This document shows, one piece after another, positions 45,168 through 53,021 of a stretch of 64,000 bases of DNA (position 1 is the first letter of the stretch; each line of letters starts with the position of its first letter). The notes below the pieces were generated by a model that was not told the origin of the DNA, ran no database searches, and saw nothing but the letters and a program-made list of their open reading frames with translations. Both the position numbers and the translations under genes were made by a program. Origin of the DNA: Puia dinghuensis (GTDB lineage Bacteria; Bacteroidota; Bacteroidia; Chitinophagales; Chitinophagaceae); contig JAMFSL010000074.1 of the NCBI GenBank assembly GCA_026225275.1, forward strand, positions 1 to 64,000, given 5' to 3'.

Positions 45168-45872
45168 TTATTTTAATAAGCGCAGTTTCTCCTGCAGCAC
45201 CTTCACCCCCTGCGAAGCCGGCAACTCGATCGTTGTCAGGTTATGAATAGGCGACGTATACGGGATCTTCTTATCCACAATGAACTTATGCGCGCCGGGC
45301 AGCGCATAATCCACCAGCCCCGCCGCCGGATACACCACCAGCGAAGTCCCCACCACGACAAAAATATCCGCCGACCGCACCAGCGGCACCGCTTGCGCGA
45401 TCATCGGCACCGCCTCCTCGAACCAAACGATATGCGGCCGCAGCTGTGCGCCGTCTTCCGCCTTATGTCCCGGGAGAATGTCTTCCCGGATATCATAGAT
45501 CAGCGTCTCATCGGATTCGCTGCGCATCTTGAAGATCTCGCCGTGCAGGTGCATCACTTTCGTGCTGCCGGCCCTTTCGTGCAGATCATCGATGTTCTGC
45601 GTAATGATATGAACGTCAAAATCTTTTTCCAGTTCCGCCAGCCCCAGGTGGGCCGCATTCGGCTCGGCCCTGGCCACATCGCGCCGCCGCATATTGTAAA
45701 AATCGAGCACCAGGGCGGGATTCTTCCGCCAGGCCCGGGGAGTAGCGACTTCCGTCACTTCATAGCCTTCCCACAATCCATCGGAATCCCGAAATGTCTT
45801 CAGGCCGCTCTCGGCGCTGATGCCGGCGCCGGTGAGGACTACGATCTTTTTCTTATCGGATAGGCTTGCCAT
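45168..45872 (-). CDS. NAD-dependent protein deacylase (sirtuin), zinc cysteines absent
   Basis: Sir2-family enzyme that removes acyl groups from lysine using NAD. About 234 residues from ATG 45872. Conserved parts are VLTGAGISAESGLKTFRD, TQNIDDLHERAG, the catalytic His in MHLHGE, and VVGTSLVVYPA. The FYNMRRRD segment carries the Tyr-x-x-Arg typical of class III sirtuins that prefer succinyl or malonyl groups. The zinc-ribbon region (residues about 125-155), which normally contains four cysteines, has none. The EVE gene lies 32 bp upstream on the same strand and may be co-transcribed. Confidence 0.9.
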   Translation of the reverse strand: MASLSDKKKIVVLTGAGISAESGLKTFRDSDGLWEGYEVTEVATPRAWRKNPALVLDFYNMRRRDVARAEPNAAHLGLAELEKDFDVHIITQNIDDLHERAGSTKVMHLHGEIFKMRSESDETLIYDIREDILPGHKAEDGAQLRPHIVWFEEAVPMIAQAVPLVRSADIFVVVGTSLVVYPAAGLVDYALPGAHKFIVDKKIPYTSPIHNLTTIELPASQGVKVLQEKLRLLK

Positions 45873-45904
45873 AGGGTTGCAAAATAAATAAAACTCTTCA
45901 CTTT

Positions 45905-46315
45905 TTATTTCTCTCCCGCCATTTCCAGCACCACGGCCCATTCCTGATCGGTCACCGGCCCGACCGACAGCCTGCTCAGCCGGACGAGAGCCATATTGGC
46001 CAGCCTTGGTTCTGCCTTGACGGCCGCTAAACTAACGGGGTGATGCAACTGACGAACGGGTTTCAGATCGACGACTACCCATGCATCTTCTTCGGTGGTT
46101 GGATCCTGGTAATGTTCTTTCACGATTTTGGCAATACCGACGATCTCCATTCCTTCATTACTATGGTAATAGAAGACCTCATCATCTTTTTTCATCTCTT
46201 TCAGAAAATTGCGAGCGGCATAATTGCGAACGCCGTCCCAAAAGGTTTGCTTGTCTTTTTCGAACTGTTCCCAGCTATAAACAGAAGGTTCTGACTTAAT
46301 GAGCCAATGCGCCAT
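45905..46315 (-). CDS. EVE domain protein
   Basis: A 136-residue protein consisting of one EVE domain, related to PUA-like folds that read modified nucleotides. The start MAHWLIKSEPSVYSWEQFEK, WDGVRNYAARNFL, MKKDDEVFYYHS and VVVDLKP are diagnostic and match THYN1-like members. ATG at 46315 was chosen; an in-frame extension upstream lacks homology. Possible ligands are modified bases in DNA or RNA. It is followed by the sirtuin gene. Confidence 0.92.
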   Translation of the reverse strand: MAHWLIKSEPSVYSWEQFEKDKQTFWDGVRNYAARNFLKEMKKDDEVFYYHSNEGMEIVGIAKIVKEHYQDPTTEEDAWVVVDLKPVRQLHHPVSLAAVKAEPRLANMALVRLSRLSVGPVTDQEWAVVLEMAGEK

Positions 46316-46439
46316 ATAGAAGTTTTTTTGAATGACGGCAATCAATAATGAAACGTATTCCCGTATGTAATGCTGTCGGTTACATGTAACAAGCGCAAGA
46401 AACAAAATTATCAATCGAGAAAAAAATCAATTTCATTTT

Positions 46440-46780
46440 ATGCAACTATTGAAAAAAATAGGCTTGTTCATGTTTGCCGCCATATTGATGAACACCGCAT
46501 TTGCTCAGGAAACGACCGTACAGGTCGGAGGCGCTCCGATGTATCCGTCGAAGAATATCGTTGAAAATGCCGTTAATTCAAAAGATCATACCACGCTGGT
46601 TGCTGGCGTAAAAGCCGCGGGTCTGGTCGAAACGCTGGAAGGCGCAGGCCCCTTCACAGTCGCAAGCATCTCATCCTGAAGGACGAGAACGGCGGAATGG
46701 CGAAGATCACCATCAAAGATGTCTACCAGAGCAATGGCGTGATCCACGTCATCGATACGGTTTTGATGCCGAAATCATAA
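46440..46780 (+). pseudogene. Fasciclin (FAS1) domain protein, internally deleted and frameshifted
   Basis: The frame from ATG 46440 encodes a signal peptide (LFMFAAILMNTAFAQ) and the start of a FAS1 domain (SKNIVENAVNSKDHTTLVAGVKAAGLVETLEGAGPFTV), then runs into a stop at 46679. In another frame the following bases encode LILKDENGGMAKITIKD and VIHVIDTVLMPKS, the normal end of the same domain, ending at 46778-46780. The middle of the domain is missing and the two ends are out of frame, so a deletion near 46655-46670 has inactivated the gene. A complete relative would be expected to have about 190 residues. Confidence 0.8.
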
Positions 46781-46917
46781 AACATTGACTATCAATAGAA
46801 ATCTACTGAATAAATAAAGTAGGTTTTTTTAAATCCAGAAGTTATCGTCTTACGTATATAATTTCGAGGCCTGGTTTTAACCCTATTTAACGCTTGCGAC
46901 AGGTTGTTTTAAGGGTC

Positions 46918-46962
46918 AAGACCATCCGATAACTTAGGTTATATGGGTGGTCTTATTTTTTT
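46918..46962 (+). terminator. Hairpin terminator after the fasciclin remnant
   Basis: AAGACCATCC (46918-46927) pairs with GGGTGGTCTT (46945-46954); an inner stem ATAAC/GTTAT extends it, and ATTTTTTT follows. The remainder of the 46781-47013 gap shows nothing else recognisable. Confidence 0.75.
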
Positions 46963-47013
46963 GCCCATTCCTGAACAAAAGGCGGTTGTTGATCTACTCT
47001 TAGGAACTAATGA

Positions 47014-47730
47014 TTAGCTGTTTGCCAGTACGTCGGCAATATGCATGGTGCGGATGGGATATCCCTTGTGCCGGATATACCCGTCCAGGTGCATGAGGCA
47101 GGAAAGATCGGTGGAGATGATATAGTCGGCGCCCGTCTGCAGGGCGTTGTTGACTTTCTGGTCGGCCATGGCCACTGAAATGGATTCGAACTTAACGGCG
47201 AAGCTGCCGCCGAAACCGCAACAGGTCTCCACATCGTTCATCTCCACTAATTCGAGCCCCTTCACATGGGACAGCAGCTTCCGCGGTTCTTCCTTGATCC
47301 TGCATTCTCTTAACCCGGCACAGGAATCATGGTAAGTGGCCTTCCCGTAGAGGGATGCCCCGACATCTTCCACGCCCAGCACATTCACCAGAAAAGAAGA
47401 AAATTCGAAGGTCCGTTTTTGGAGGTCGCGGACATCATTATGGAGGGAGGAGTTATCAAATAATGTCGAGTAGTAATTCCGGACAAAGCCGACGCAGCTT
47501 GCGCTCGGCGCGACTACGTATTCAGATCCGGAAAAATCTTTCAGAAATTTTGTACAGACGTCGCGGGCTTCGTCTCTGAACCCCGCATTGAAGGCGGGCT
47601 GGCCGCAGCAGGTCTGTTCGGTATTGTATTCCACTTGTACCCCAGCCTTCTCCAGCACTTTCACCATATTGAAAGCCGTCTGTGGATAGAGCTGATCCAC
47701 GAAGCATGGTATGAATAACTGGATCTTCAC
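47014..47730 (-). CDS. lutA: LutA-type Fe-S lactate oxidation subunit
   Basis: A 238-residue (Fe-S)-binding protein with two CCG domains: CFVDQLYPQT with EQTCCGQPAFNAG, and DSCAGLRE with VETCCGFGGSFAVK. This matches LutA/YkgE, part of the LutABC L-lactate dehydrogenase complex. lutB and lutC are not adjacent, which is unusual. It starts inside the ribH stop (ATGA-type 4 bp overlap), so it is translated from the ribH message. A heterodisulfide-reductase-like role is the alternative. Confidence 0.88.
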   Translation of the reverse strand: MKIQLFIPCFVDQLYPQTAFNMVKVLEKAGVQVEYNTEQTCCGQPAFNAGFRDEARDVCTKFLKDFSGSEYVVAPSASCVGFVRNYYSTLFDNSSLHNDVRDLQKRTFEFSSFLVNVLGVEDVGASLYGKATYHDSCAGLRECRIKEEPRKLLSHVKGLELVEMNDVETCCGFGGSFAVKFESISVAMADQKVNNALQTGADYIISTDLSCLMHLDGYIRHKGYPIRTMHIADVLANS

Positions 47731-48221
47731 ATACTTTTTTGGAGGGCAATCATCTTCAATGCCGTAATACCTGCTTCTTCTCCTTTGTGGCCATGTTTGC
47801 CCCCGATCCGTTCGTCCGCCTGCTGCTGGTTATCTACCGTCAGAACGCCGAAGATCGTGGGAATGGGCATGGTCATATTCAGTTGCAAAATACCGTCCGT
47901 TACGGCCCCGGATACATACTCGAAATGGGGGGTATCGCCCCGCAGGACACAACCCAGGGCGATAAAGGCCTTCGGGCGGTCGTCCCGGTATTTATGTACA
48001 TCCCAGTAGGCTCTGATGCCAAATGGGATCTCGAAAGCACCGGGTACGGTGATCACTCTGCAAACAGCGCCTGCAGCCTCCAATGCTTGGCGGCATCCTT
48101 TTTCCAGCGCTCCGACGATCGCATCATTCCATTCCGTCCGGAAGATGACCACTGTTGCGCCTTTCACTCCCTGCAAGCCCGCGCTTGTGTTCAACAAATT
48201 ACTGTTGGCAACCTCTGCCAT
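47727..48221 (-). CDS. ribH: 6,7-dimethyl-8-ribityllumazine synthase
   Basis: Condenses a pyrimidine with 3,4-dihydroxy-2-butanone 4-phosphate in riboflavin synthesis, forming icosahedral or pentameric assemblies. 164 residues. Diagnostic parts are FRTEWNDAI, TVPGAFEIPFGI, ALGCVLRGDTPHFEYVS and PTIFGVLTVDNQQQADERIGG, with the catalytic His in TPHFEY. It is followed by lutA (4 bp overlap) and preceded by the TPR gene (10 bp), which suggests one transcript from the TPR gene. Confidence 0.97.
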   Translation of the reverse strand: MAEVANSNLLNTSAGLQGVKGATVVIFRTEWNDAIVGALEKGCRQALEAAGAVCRVITVPGAFEIPFGIRAYWDVHKYRDDRPKAFIALGCVLRGDTPHFEYVSGAVTDGILQLNMTMPIPTIFGVLTVDNQQQADERIGGKHGHKGEEAGITALKMIALQKSM

Positions 48222-48231
48222 AAAAAAAAAT

Positions 48232-48912
48232 TTATTGAGTGACGCCCAGTCTCGCCAGGTATTTATCGATATCGGTGCCTCGTTGTGACGTAGGATATTT
48301 GTCCTTGATCAGGCGATACATGGCGATAGCGTCCTGGTTCTTGCCCATGCTCTCATACAAATAGCCCGAACGGAAGAGATACTCGGGAGAGAGAAGTTCG
48401 TCTTTTTCGAAATACGTTCCGGCTTTTTTGTATTGCTCAGCAGCCTCCGCCTTCCGGTCCAACTCCGAATAAGCGTCGCCGAGCAGGCCATAATCCCGTT
48501 CCTGCAGTTCCTGTACAGAAGTAGAAAAGTCTTTCAGGTATTTAACCGCATTGTTATAATCGCCCATCTTAAGGTAACAGCTGCCTGCATAAAAAGCGGC
48601 CAGATTGGCTGCCTTCGTGCCGCTGTAACGGGAAATGACTTTAAGAAAACCTGCGTTGATATTGTCGCCGTTGAGCGCCAGGCGGGCAGAATCCAGGCGA
48701 TAATATTGTTCAGCTCTGAACATGGCTTCCGTAGCTTTCTTTTCATTGGGTTCGCTGACCAGGTTGTGGTAAGCGATAAGTCCTGCGACGATCACAACGA
48801 TCGTCAGCAGCGCATAGCTGACTATCTTACCATACCGATCCCACGCATTCTGAAGATCAGCGATTGGATTTTTCTCTTCTTCGAGGTGTGCAGGGTGTTT
48901 GATCTCTGACAT
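48232..48912 (-). CDS. Tetratricopeptide repeat membrane-anchored protein
   Basis: A 226-residue protein. A polar N-terminus is followed by a single membrane helix (IVSYALLTIVVIVAGLIAY, residues about 30-48). TPR-like repeats follow from about 95 (AAFYAGSCYLKMGDYNNAVKY, LLGDAYSELDRKAEAAEQY, FRSGYLYESMGKNQDAIAMY). It resembles YfgM-like ancillary proteins of the Sec/BAM area, projecting into the periplasm. Transcribed with ribH and lutA by spacing; no functional link is evident. Confidence 0.85.
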   Translation of the reverse strand: MSEIKHPAHLEEEKNPIADLQNAWDRYGKIVSYALLTIVVIVAGLIAYHNLVSEPNEKKATEAMFRAEQYYRLDSARLALNGDNINAGFLKVISRYSGTKAANLAAFYAGSCYLKMGDYNNAVKYLKDFSTSVQELQERDYGLLGDAYSELDRKAEAAEQYKKAGTYFEKDELLSPEYLFRSGYLYESMGKNQDAIAMYRLIKDKYPTSQRGTDIDKYLARLGVTQ

Positions 48913-48941
48913 CTTATTGTTTTATTTGGCTTTTATCGGTT

Positions 48942-49937
48942 TTAATCGACGATGAACGGATAGTTTTTATCGATATATACATCCTTCAATACCTCTGAGT
49001 CATCCGGCCAGGGTGATTCTTCGGCGAATTTAACAGATTCTGTGATCGTTTGGCCGACCCGGGCATTGATTGCGTCGATCTCTTCTTGGCTGGCGTATTT
49101 CTTTGACAGGATCGTATCCAGCACCATCTGGATAGGATCTTTCGCCTTGTACTCGTCCACTTCTTCCTTCGTCCGGTATTTCTGCGGATCGGAAATGGAA
49201 TGGCCCTTATACCGGTAGGTCTTGATTTCCAAAAGAGTCGGGCCATCTCCCTCGCGGGCTCTTTTCACGGCGCGGGCGACAGCTTCATGAACGGCTTCAG
49301 CGCTCATCCCGTCGATAGAATCCGCGGGCATTTCATAGGCGTCTGCCAGTTTGTAAATATCGACGACATTGGAGGTCCGCTCTACAGAGGTCCCCATGGC
49401 GTAGTTGTTGTTTTCGCAGATGAATACGACCGGCAGCTTCCACAGCATAGCCAGGTTGAACGTTTCGTGCAGCATCCCCTGACGGGCTGCGCCATCTCCG
49501 AAGAAGGTCAGTGAAACGTTATCCGTGCCTTTATATTTTTCTGCAAAAGCGAGTCCGGCACCTGTACCGATCTGCGCGCCTACGATGCCATGACCGCCGA
49601 AAAATTTTACATCTACGCCGAAGAAGTGCATGCTGCCGCCTTTACCCTTGGCCGCGCCCGTCGCCTTGCCGTATAATTCGGCCATACAGGCATTGGCGCT
49701 GACGCCTTTGGAAAGGGCCAGCCCGTGATCGCGGTAGGCGGTGATAAAGGGATCGTCGGCTTTGGTGGCCGTCATGCATCCCGCAGCAATCGCCTCCTGG
49801 CCTATATAGGCGTGAAAGAAGCCGCGGATCTTGCCGTCCATCTTATACTTTTCTTCTGCCATCAGTTCGAACTGGCGGATGAGCTGCATCAATTCGTACC
49901 AATACAGGTAGGTCTCTTTTGAAAACTTAGTAGCCAC
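48942..49937 (-). CDS. pdhA: Pyruvate dehydrogenase E1 component, alpha subunit
   Basis: Thiamine-diphosphate-dependent decarboxylase subunit of the pyruvate dehydrogenase complex. Conserved parts are IGQEAIAAGC, YRDHGLALSKG, GKGGSMHFF, GHGIVGAQIGTGAGLAFA, and the thiamine-diphosphate motif FGDGAARQGMLHETFNLA. The phosphorylation-loop-like region YRYKGHSISDPQKYR also aligns. I place the start at GTG 49937 (MATKFSKETYLYW). The alternative ATG 49979 leaves only a few bases after the likely promoter. The beta subunit is not adjacent, which is common in this phylum. Confidence 0.95.
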   Translation of the reverse strand: MATKFSKETYLYWYELMQLIRQFELMAEEKYKMDGKIRGFFHAYIGQEAIAAGCMTATKADDPFITAYRDHGLALSKGVSANACMAELYGKATGAAKGKGGSMHFFGVDVKFFGGHGIVGAQIGTGAGLAFAEKYKGTDNVSLTFFGDGAARQGMLHETFNLAMLWKLPVVFICENNNYAMGTSVERTSNVVDIYKLADAYEMPADSIDGMSAEAVHEAVARAVKRAREGDGPTLLEIKTYRYKGHSISDPQKYRTKEEVDEYKAKDPIQMVLDTILSKKYASQEEIDAINARVGQTITESVKFAEESPWPDDSEVLKDVYIDKNYPFIVD

Positions 49938-49995
49938 TGGTAGTAACGTTTTTTTAATAAAAAGCCCGTGCCTCCGCATCTTGGTCGGGCGGGGG

Positions 49996-50003
49996 CAAAT
50001 ATA
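49996..50003 (-). promoter_or_regulatory. -7 promoter element for pdhA (TATATTTG on the minus strand)
   Basis: The minus strand reads TATATTTG, fitting TAnnTTTG, about 17 bp from the ATG at 49979 and 59 bp from the GTG at 49937. This position favours the GTG start for pdhA. Confidence 0.45.
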
Positions 50004-50061
50004 CGGTGAAATCCGATTTGTTTCACGGAAAGATAATACTTTGCGGCCGAATCATTTGGCG

Positions 50062-51144
50062 TTGCTCAGCGTAAAAGACATATCAGTCATTCAGTTCAAG
50101 AACTACAGCCAGGCGACCTTTCGGTTTGACGAAAGGATCGTCGGGATCTGCGGCAATAATGGCGTCGGCAAGACCAACCTGCTGGATGCCTTGTACTACC
50201 TGTGCTTTACCAAAAGCTATTTTACCCGTTCCGACCAGCAGAATGTACAAAAAGGCGCCGCGGGCTTTCGGATTGAAGGCCATTTCGAGCTGGAGGGTAA
50301 ACAAACCGATATCGTCTGTATCCTCCGGGAGACCGGGAAAAAGGAATTCCTGGCGGATGGGGAGCCGTATGAGAAGTTTTCCCGGCATATAGGCCGGCTG
50401 CCCTGTGTGATCATCGCCCCGGACGATATTCAGATCATCACCGGCGGCAGTGAAGAGCGGCGACGTTTCCTCGATGCCCTCCTTTCCCAACTCGACCCCG
50501 AATACCTTCAAAACCTCATCGAATACAACAAGGTCTTGCAGCAGCGCAACGGCTTTCTGAAATCGCTGCCCGACAGGAGGCTGACTAACCGGAGCCTGCT
50601 GGAGGTCTACGATTCACAGCTGATCCGGCCCGGGGTCAGGCTGTTCGAGCGGCGACACCGGTTCCTGACCGATTTCCTGCCCCTCGCCGGGCGGTTTTAT
50701 ACCCTCATCGCCGGTTCCGAAGAGCCCCTGGCGCTTTCGTATGAAAGTCAGTTGTTGCAGACGTCGTTGCCTGACCTGTTGCGGGCAGGACTGGAAAGGG
50801 ATCTCTATCTCCAGCGCACCGGTAATGGGATCCATAAAGACGATATCGCCTTCCAGTTCAGCGATCAGCCCTTCAAATCCATCGCCTCCCAGGGGCAGCG
50901 GAAGAGCCTCCTCTTTGCGCTCAAACTGGCCGAATATGAGACCCTGAAAGCGGATAAGGGCTTCTCCCCCCTCCTGCTGCTGGACGATGTATTCGAAAAA
51001 CTGGATGAGATCCGGATGCATAATCTGCTGAACAAGGTCTGTCTACAGGGTGACGGTCAGATCTTTATCACCGATACCCATGCCGGGCGCATCCGGCAGC
51101 AGCTGGATAAATTGTCCGTCCGCTGCCAGATCATTGCACTCTGA
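50062..51144 (+). CDS. recF: DNA replication and repair protein RecF
   Basis: SMC-like ATPase that loads RecA at gaps. About 360 residues with Walker A GNNGVGKTNLLDALYYL (near residue 34), the signature-type segment SQGQRKSLLFALKLAEY near residue 280, and Walker B LLLLDDVFEKLDE. The start is at TTG 50062, giving MLSVKDISVIQFKNYSQ as in other RecF proteins; an in-frame extension to 49981 would cover the pdhA promoter. Divergent from pdhA. Confidence 0.96.
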   Translation: MLSVKDISVIQFKNYSQATFRFDERIVGICGNNGVGKTNLLDALYYLCFTKSYFTRSDQQNVQKGAAGFRIEGHFELEGKQTDIVCILRETGKKEFLADGEPYEKFSRHIGRLPCVIIAPDDIQIITGGSEERRRFLDALLSQLDPEYLQNLIEYNKVLQQRNGFLKSLPDRRLTNRSLLEVYDSQLIRPGVRLFERRHRFLTDFLPLAGRFYTLIAGSEEPLALSYESQLLQTSLPDLLRAGLERDLYLQRTGNGIHKDDIAFQFSDQPFKSIASQGQRKSLLFALKLAEYETLKADKGFSPLLLLDDVFEKLDEIRMHNLLNKVCLQGDGQIFITDTHAGRIRQQLDKLSVRCQIIAL

Positions 51145-51267
51145 ATCTTCTCTGCCCGCATCTGCATTAACAATAATTATGTACATTTTTTTACCTCATT
51201 AATGGGAATCGGTGATAAAAAAACCATATATTTATATTGATAAAACACCTGAAGAAAATTGACTGCT

Positions 51268-51717
51268 ATGCCATCCGACCTTGAATCTTCTATCCGGCGA
51301 ATAGAAGAAACGAATAGCCCCGATAACGCTTATTTTTCTTATTCCGTAGACGATACCGGAGAATATGGCCTCATTAAGGCCAACAAAGAGGGTTTGCGTT
51401 TATACGCCGCCGATCTGCTCAAGAATTCTCTGTTGTTGGAAGAAGAAGACATCAAGGAAGTGAAACCCATCTTTTTTTCCCCTAAAGAATGGATGTTCAG
51501 TGAGACCGGTTATAACCTCATTGCAGGCATCCTTCCCCAATACGAATGCCGGCGGAATATTTTAGCTGAACAGGAGCGACCTGTACGGGACATCAGAACC
51601 GGGGAGAAGAAGAAGCCCGTACTGATGTTTGTCCTCATGTGTATAACAGGAGCGCTGATTATGCTGGCTACTCTTAAAGCTTTTCCTACCTTGCGCCTAT
51701 GGGTGAACATTCATTAG
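51268..51717 (+). CDS. Hypothetical protein with C-terminal membrane helix
   Basis: Not recognised. 149 residues from ATG 51268 (a TTG three codons upstream is less likely). The soluble N-terminal part is acidic (SIRRIEETNSPDNAYFSYSVD, LLLEEEDIKEVKPIFFSPKEW). One hydrophobic helix (VLMFVLMCITGALIMLATL) lies near the end with a short tail. It looks like a tail-anchored inner-membrane protein. Its 3' end overlaps the DUF721 gene by 19 bp, suggesting translational coupling. Confidence 0.6.
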   Translation: MPSDLESSIRRIEETNSPDNAYFSYSVDDTGEYGLIKANKEGLRLYAADLLKNSLLLEEEDIKEVKPIFFSPKEWMFSETGYNLIAGILPQYECRRNILAEQERPVRDIRTGEKKKPVLMFVLMCITGALIMLATLKAFPTLRLWVNIH

Positions 51718-51980
51718 GAGACGCATTAAAAAAATTCCTTCATCAAAGTCGGTTAAAGGGTGATATACAGGCATTGCAGATTGGCGATGTTTGGGAGAAG
51801 ATCATGGGCAAGACCGTTGCGCGCTATACCGATAAGATAAGCATCCACGGGCAGACACTTTATATTAACACATCGGTCGCTCCGCTCCGCCAGGAGCTAT
51901 TATTTCAAAAAGAAAGGATCATCCAGCTCGTCAATGAGGCATTGGAGGAACAGGTGATCCGGGAGGTCGTCATTAAGTGA
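51699..51980 (+). CDS. DUF721/DciA-like protein
   Basis: A 93-residue protein of the DUF721 family, represented by DciA, a loader of the replicative helicase in other bacteria. The segments ALKKFLHQSRLKGDIQALQI, VWEKIMGKTVARYTDKI and LYINTSVAPLRQELLFQKER fit the family. Short members of Bacteroidota lack the N-terminal extension. It follows recF two genes upstream, in agreement with a replication context. Overlaps the convergent permease gene by 8 bp. Confidence 0.85.
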   Translation: MGEHSLGDALKKFLHQSRLKGDIQALQIGDVWEKIMGKTVARYTDKISIHGQTLYINTSVAPLRQELLFQKERIIQLVNEALEEQVIREVVIK

Positions 51981-53019
51981 GCCGCACTCTCGGATCAATC
52001 CAGCCGTATAACAGATCCGACAGCAGTCCCACCACGATAAAAAAGCAGGAAGTCACCAGCACGGATCCCATGACCACGGGGAAATCAAGCTTTTCCAGGG
52101 CATCAACCGTCACTTTTCCAATCCCGTTCCAGCCGAATATTGTCTCGACAAAGAACGCCCCCGCCAGCAATTCGGCAAACCAGCCGGTAATAGCCGTGAT
52201 CACGGGGTTCATGGCATTCCGTAAAGCATGCTTTCCAATGACCACACGAGGAGAAAGTCCTTTGGCATAGGCCGTGCGGATATAATCCTGGTCGAGGACA
52301 TCGAGTAAGGCGCCGCGGGTGAGCTGAGCGATGATCGCCAGTGGCCGGATGCCCAGTGTAAAGGCCGGCAGGATGAGATTCCCCAGCTGCAGATGACGGC
52401 CGGTGAACGGATCCGTATCGAAGAGGCTGCCTGTCATGTGCAGGCCTGTCCAGTCGCTGAGCACAAACCCGAATACGTATGCGATAACGATCCCCATGAA
52501 GAAAGAGGGGGCCGAGATGCCGATCACGCTGGCGACAATCGCCGAGGTATCCAGCCAGGTGCCCTTCTTCACCGCTGCCAGCACCCCGAGGCCAATGCCC
52601 AGGACCGTGGCCAATAGCATGGCGGCGGTGGCGAGGAGCATCGTTCCGGGTAACGCAGCCATCAGAATGTCCCACACTTCTTTTTTTGATTGGTACGACC
52701 TTCGCAGATAGGGCCATTTAATCGCCAGGCAGGTATTTCCGCCGATGAAGATCCCTTTCAGTCCTTTTTCCCGGATCCCCTCGCGGGTATGGATCGCGAT
52801 GGGGGAAATGTCGTCCAGATAATAGACGAATTGCTTCCAGCGGGGTTGGTCGAGGTTGAGCTCTTTACGAATATTATCCTGCGTCGCTGCATCAGCCCGC
52901 TGCCCGATAACGAGACGCGACGGATCGCCGAATCCCTGGAACAGGAAGAATACCGCTACGACAACGCCCAGCAGGACCAGCAGGCCGTAACACGATCGTC
53001 GTATGAGGTAACGTACCAT
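51973..53019 (-). CDS. ABC transporter permease, DppB/OppB type
   Basis: Inner-membrane permease of a peptide/nickel ABC importer. 348 residues with about six helices. The N-terminal helix (YGLLVLLGVVVAVFFLFQG) is followed by a long periplasmic loop; the EAA loop with the conserved Gly appears as DYIRTAYAKGLSPRVVIGKHALRNAMNPV. Partner genes (DppC, DppD/F, binding protein) are absent from the neighbourhood. The gene starts 2 bp after the DoxX stop and so is probably co-transcribed with it. Confidence 0.9.
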   Translation of the reverse strand: MVRYLIRRSCYGLLVLLGVVVAVFFLFQGFGDPSRLVIGQRADAATQDNIRKELNLDQPRWKQFVYYLDDISPIAIHTREGIREKGLKGIFIGGNTCLAIKWPYLRRSYQSKKEVWDILMAALPGTMLLATAAMLLATVLGIGLGVLAAVKKGTWLDTSAIVASVIGISAPSFFMGIVIAYVFGFVLSDWTGLHMTGSLFDTDPFTGRHLQLGNLILPAFTLGIRPLAIIAQLTRGALLDVLDQDYIRTAYAKGLSPRVVIGKHALRNAMNPVITAITGWFAELLAGAFFVETIFGWNGIGKVTVDALEKLDFPVVMGSVLVTSCFFIVVGLLSDLLYGWIDPRVRLT

Positions 53020-53021
53020 AT

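Noticed and set aside
46440-46679. Genuine small secreted protein of 79 residues
   Set aside because: The downstream bases in another frame encode the expected end of the same FAS1 domain, so a deleted gene is the better explanation.
51973-53019. Complete peptide ABC importer
   Set aside because: Only a DppB-type permease is present; no DppC, ATPase or binding protein is adjacent, so a full importer cannot be claimed from this window.
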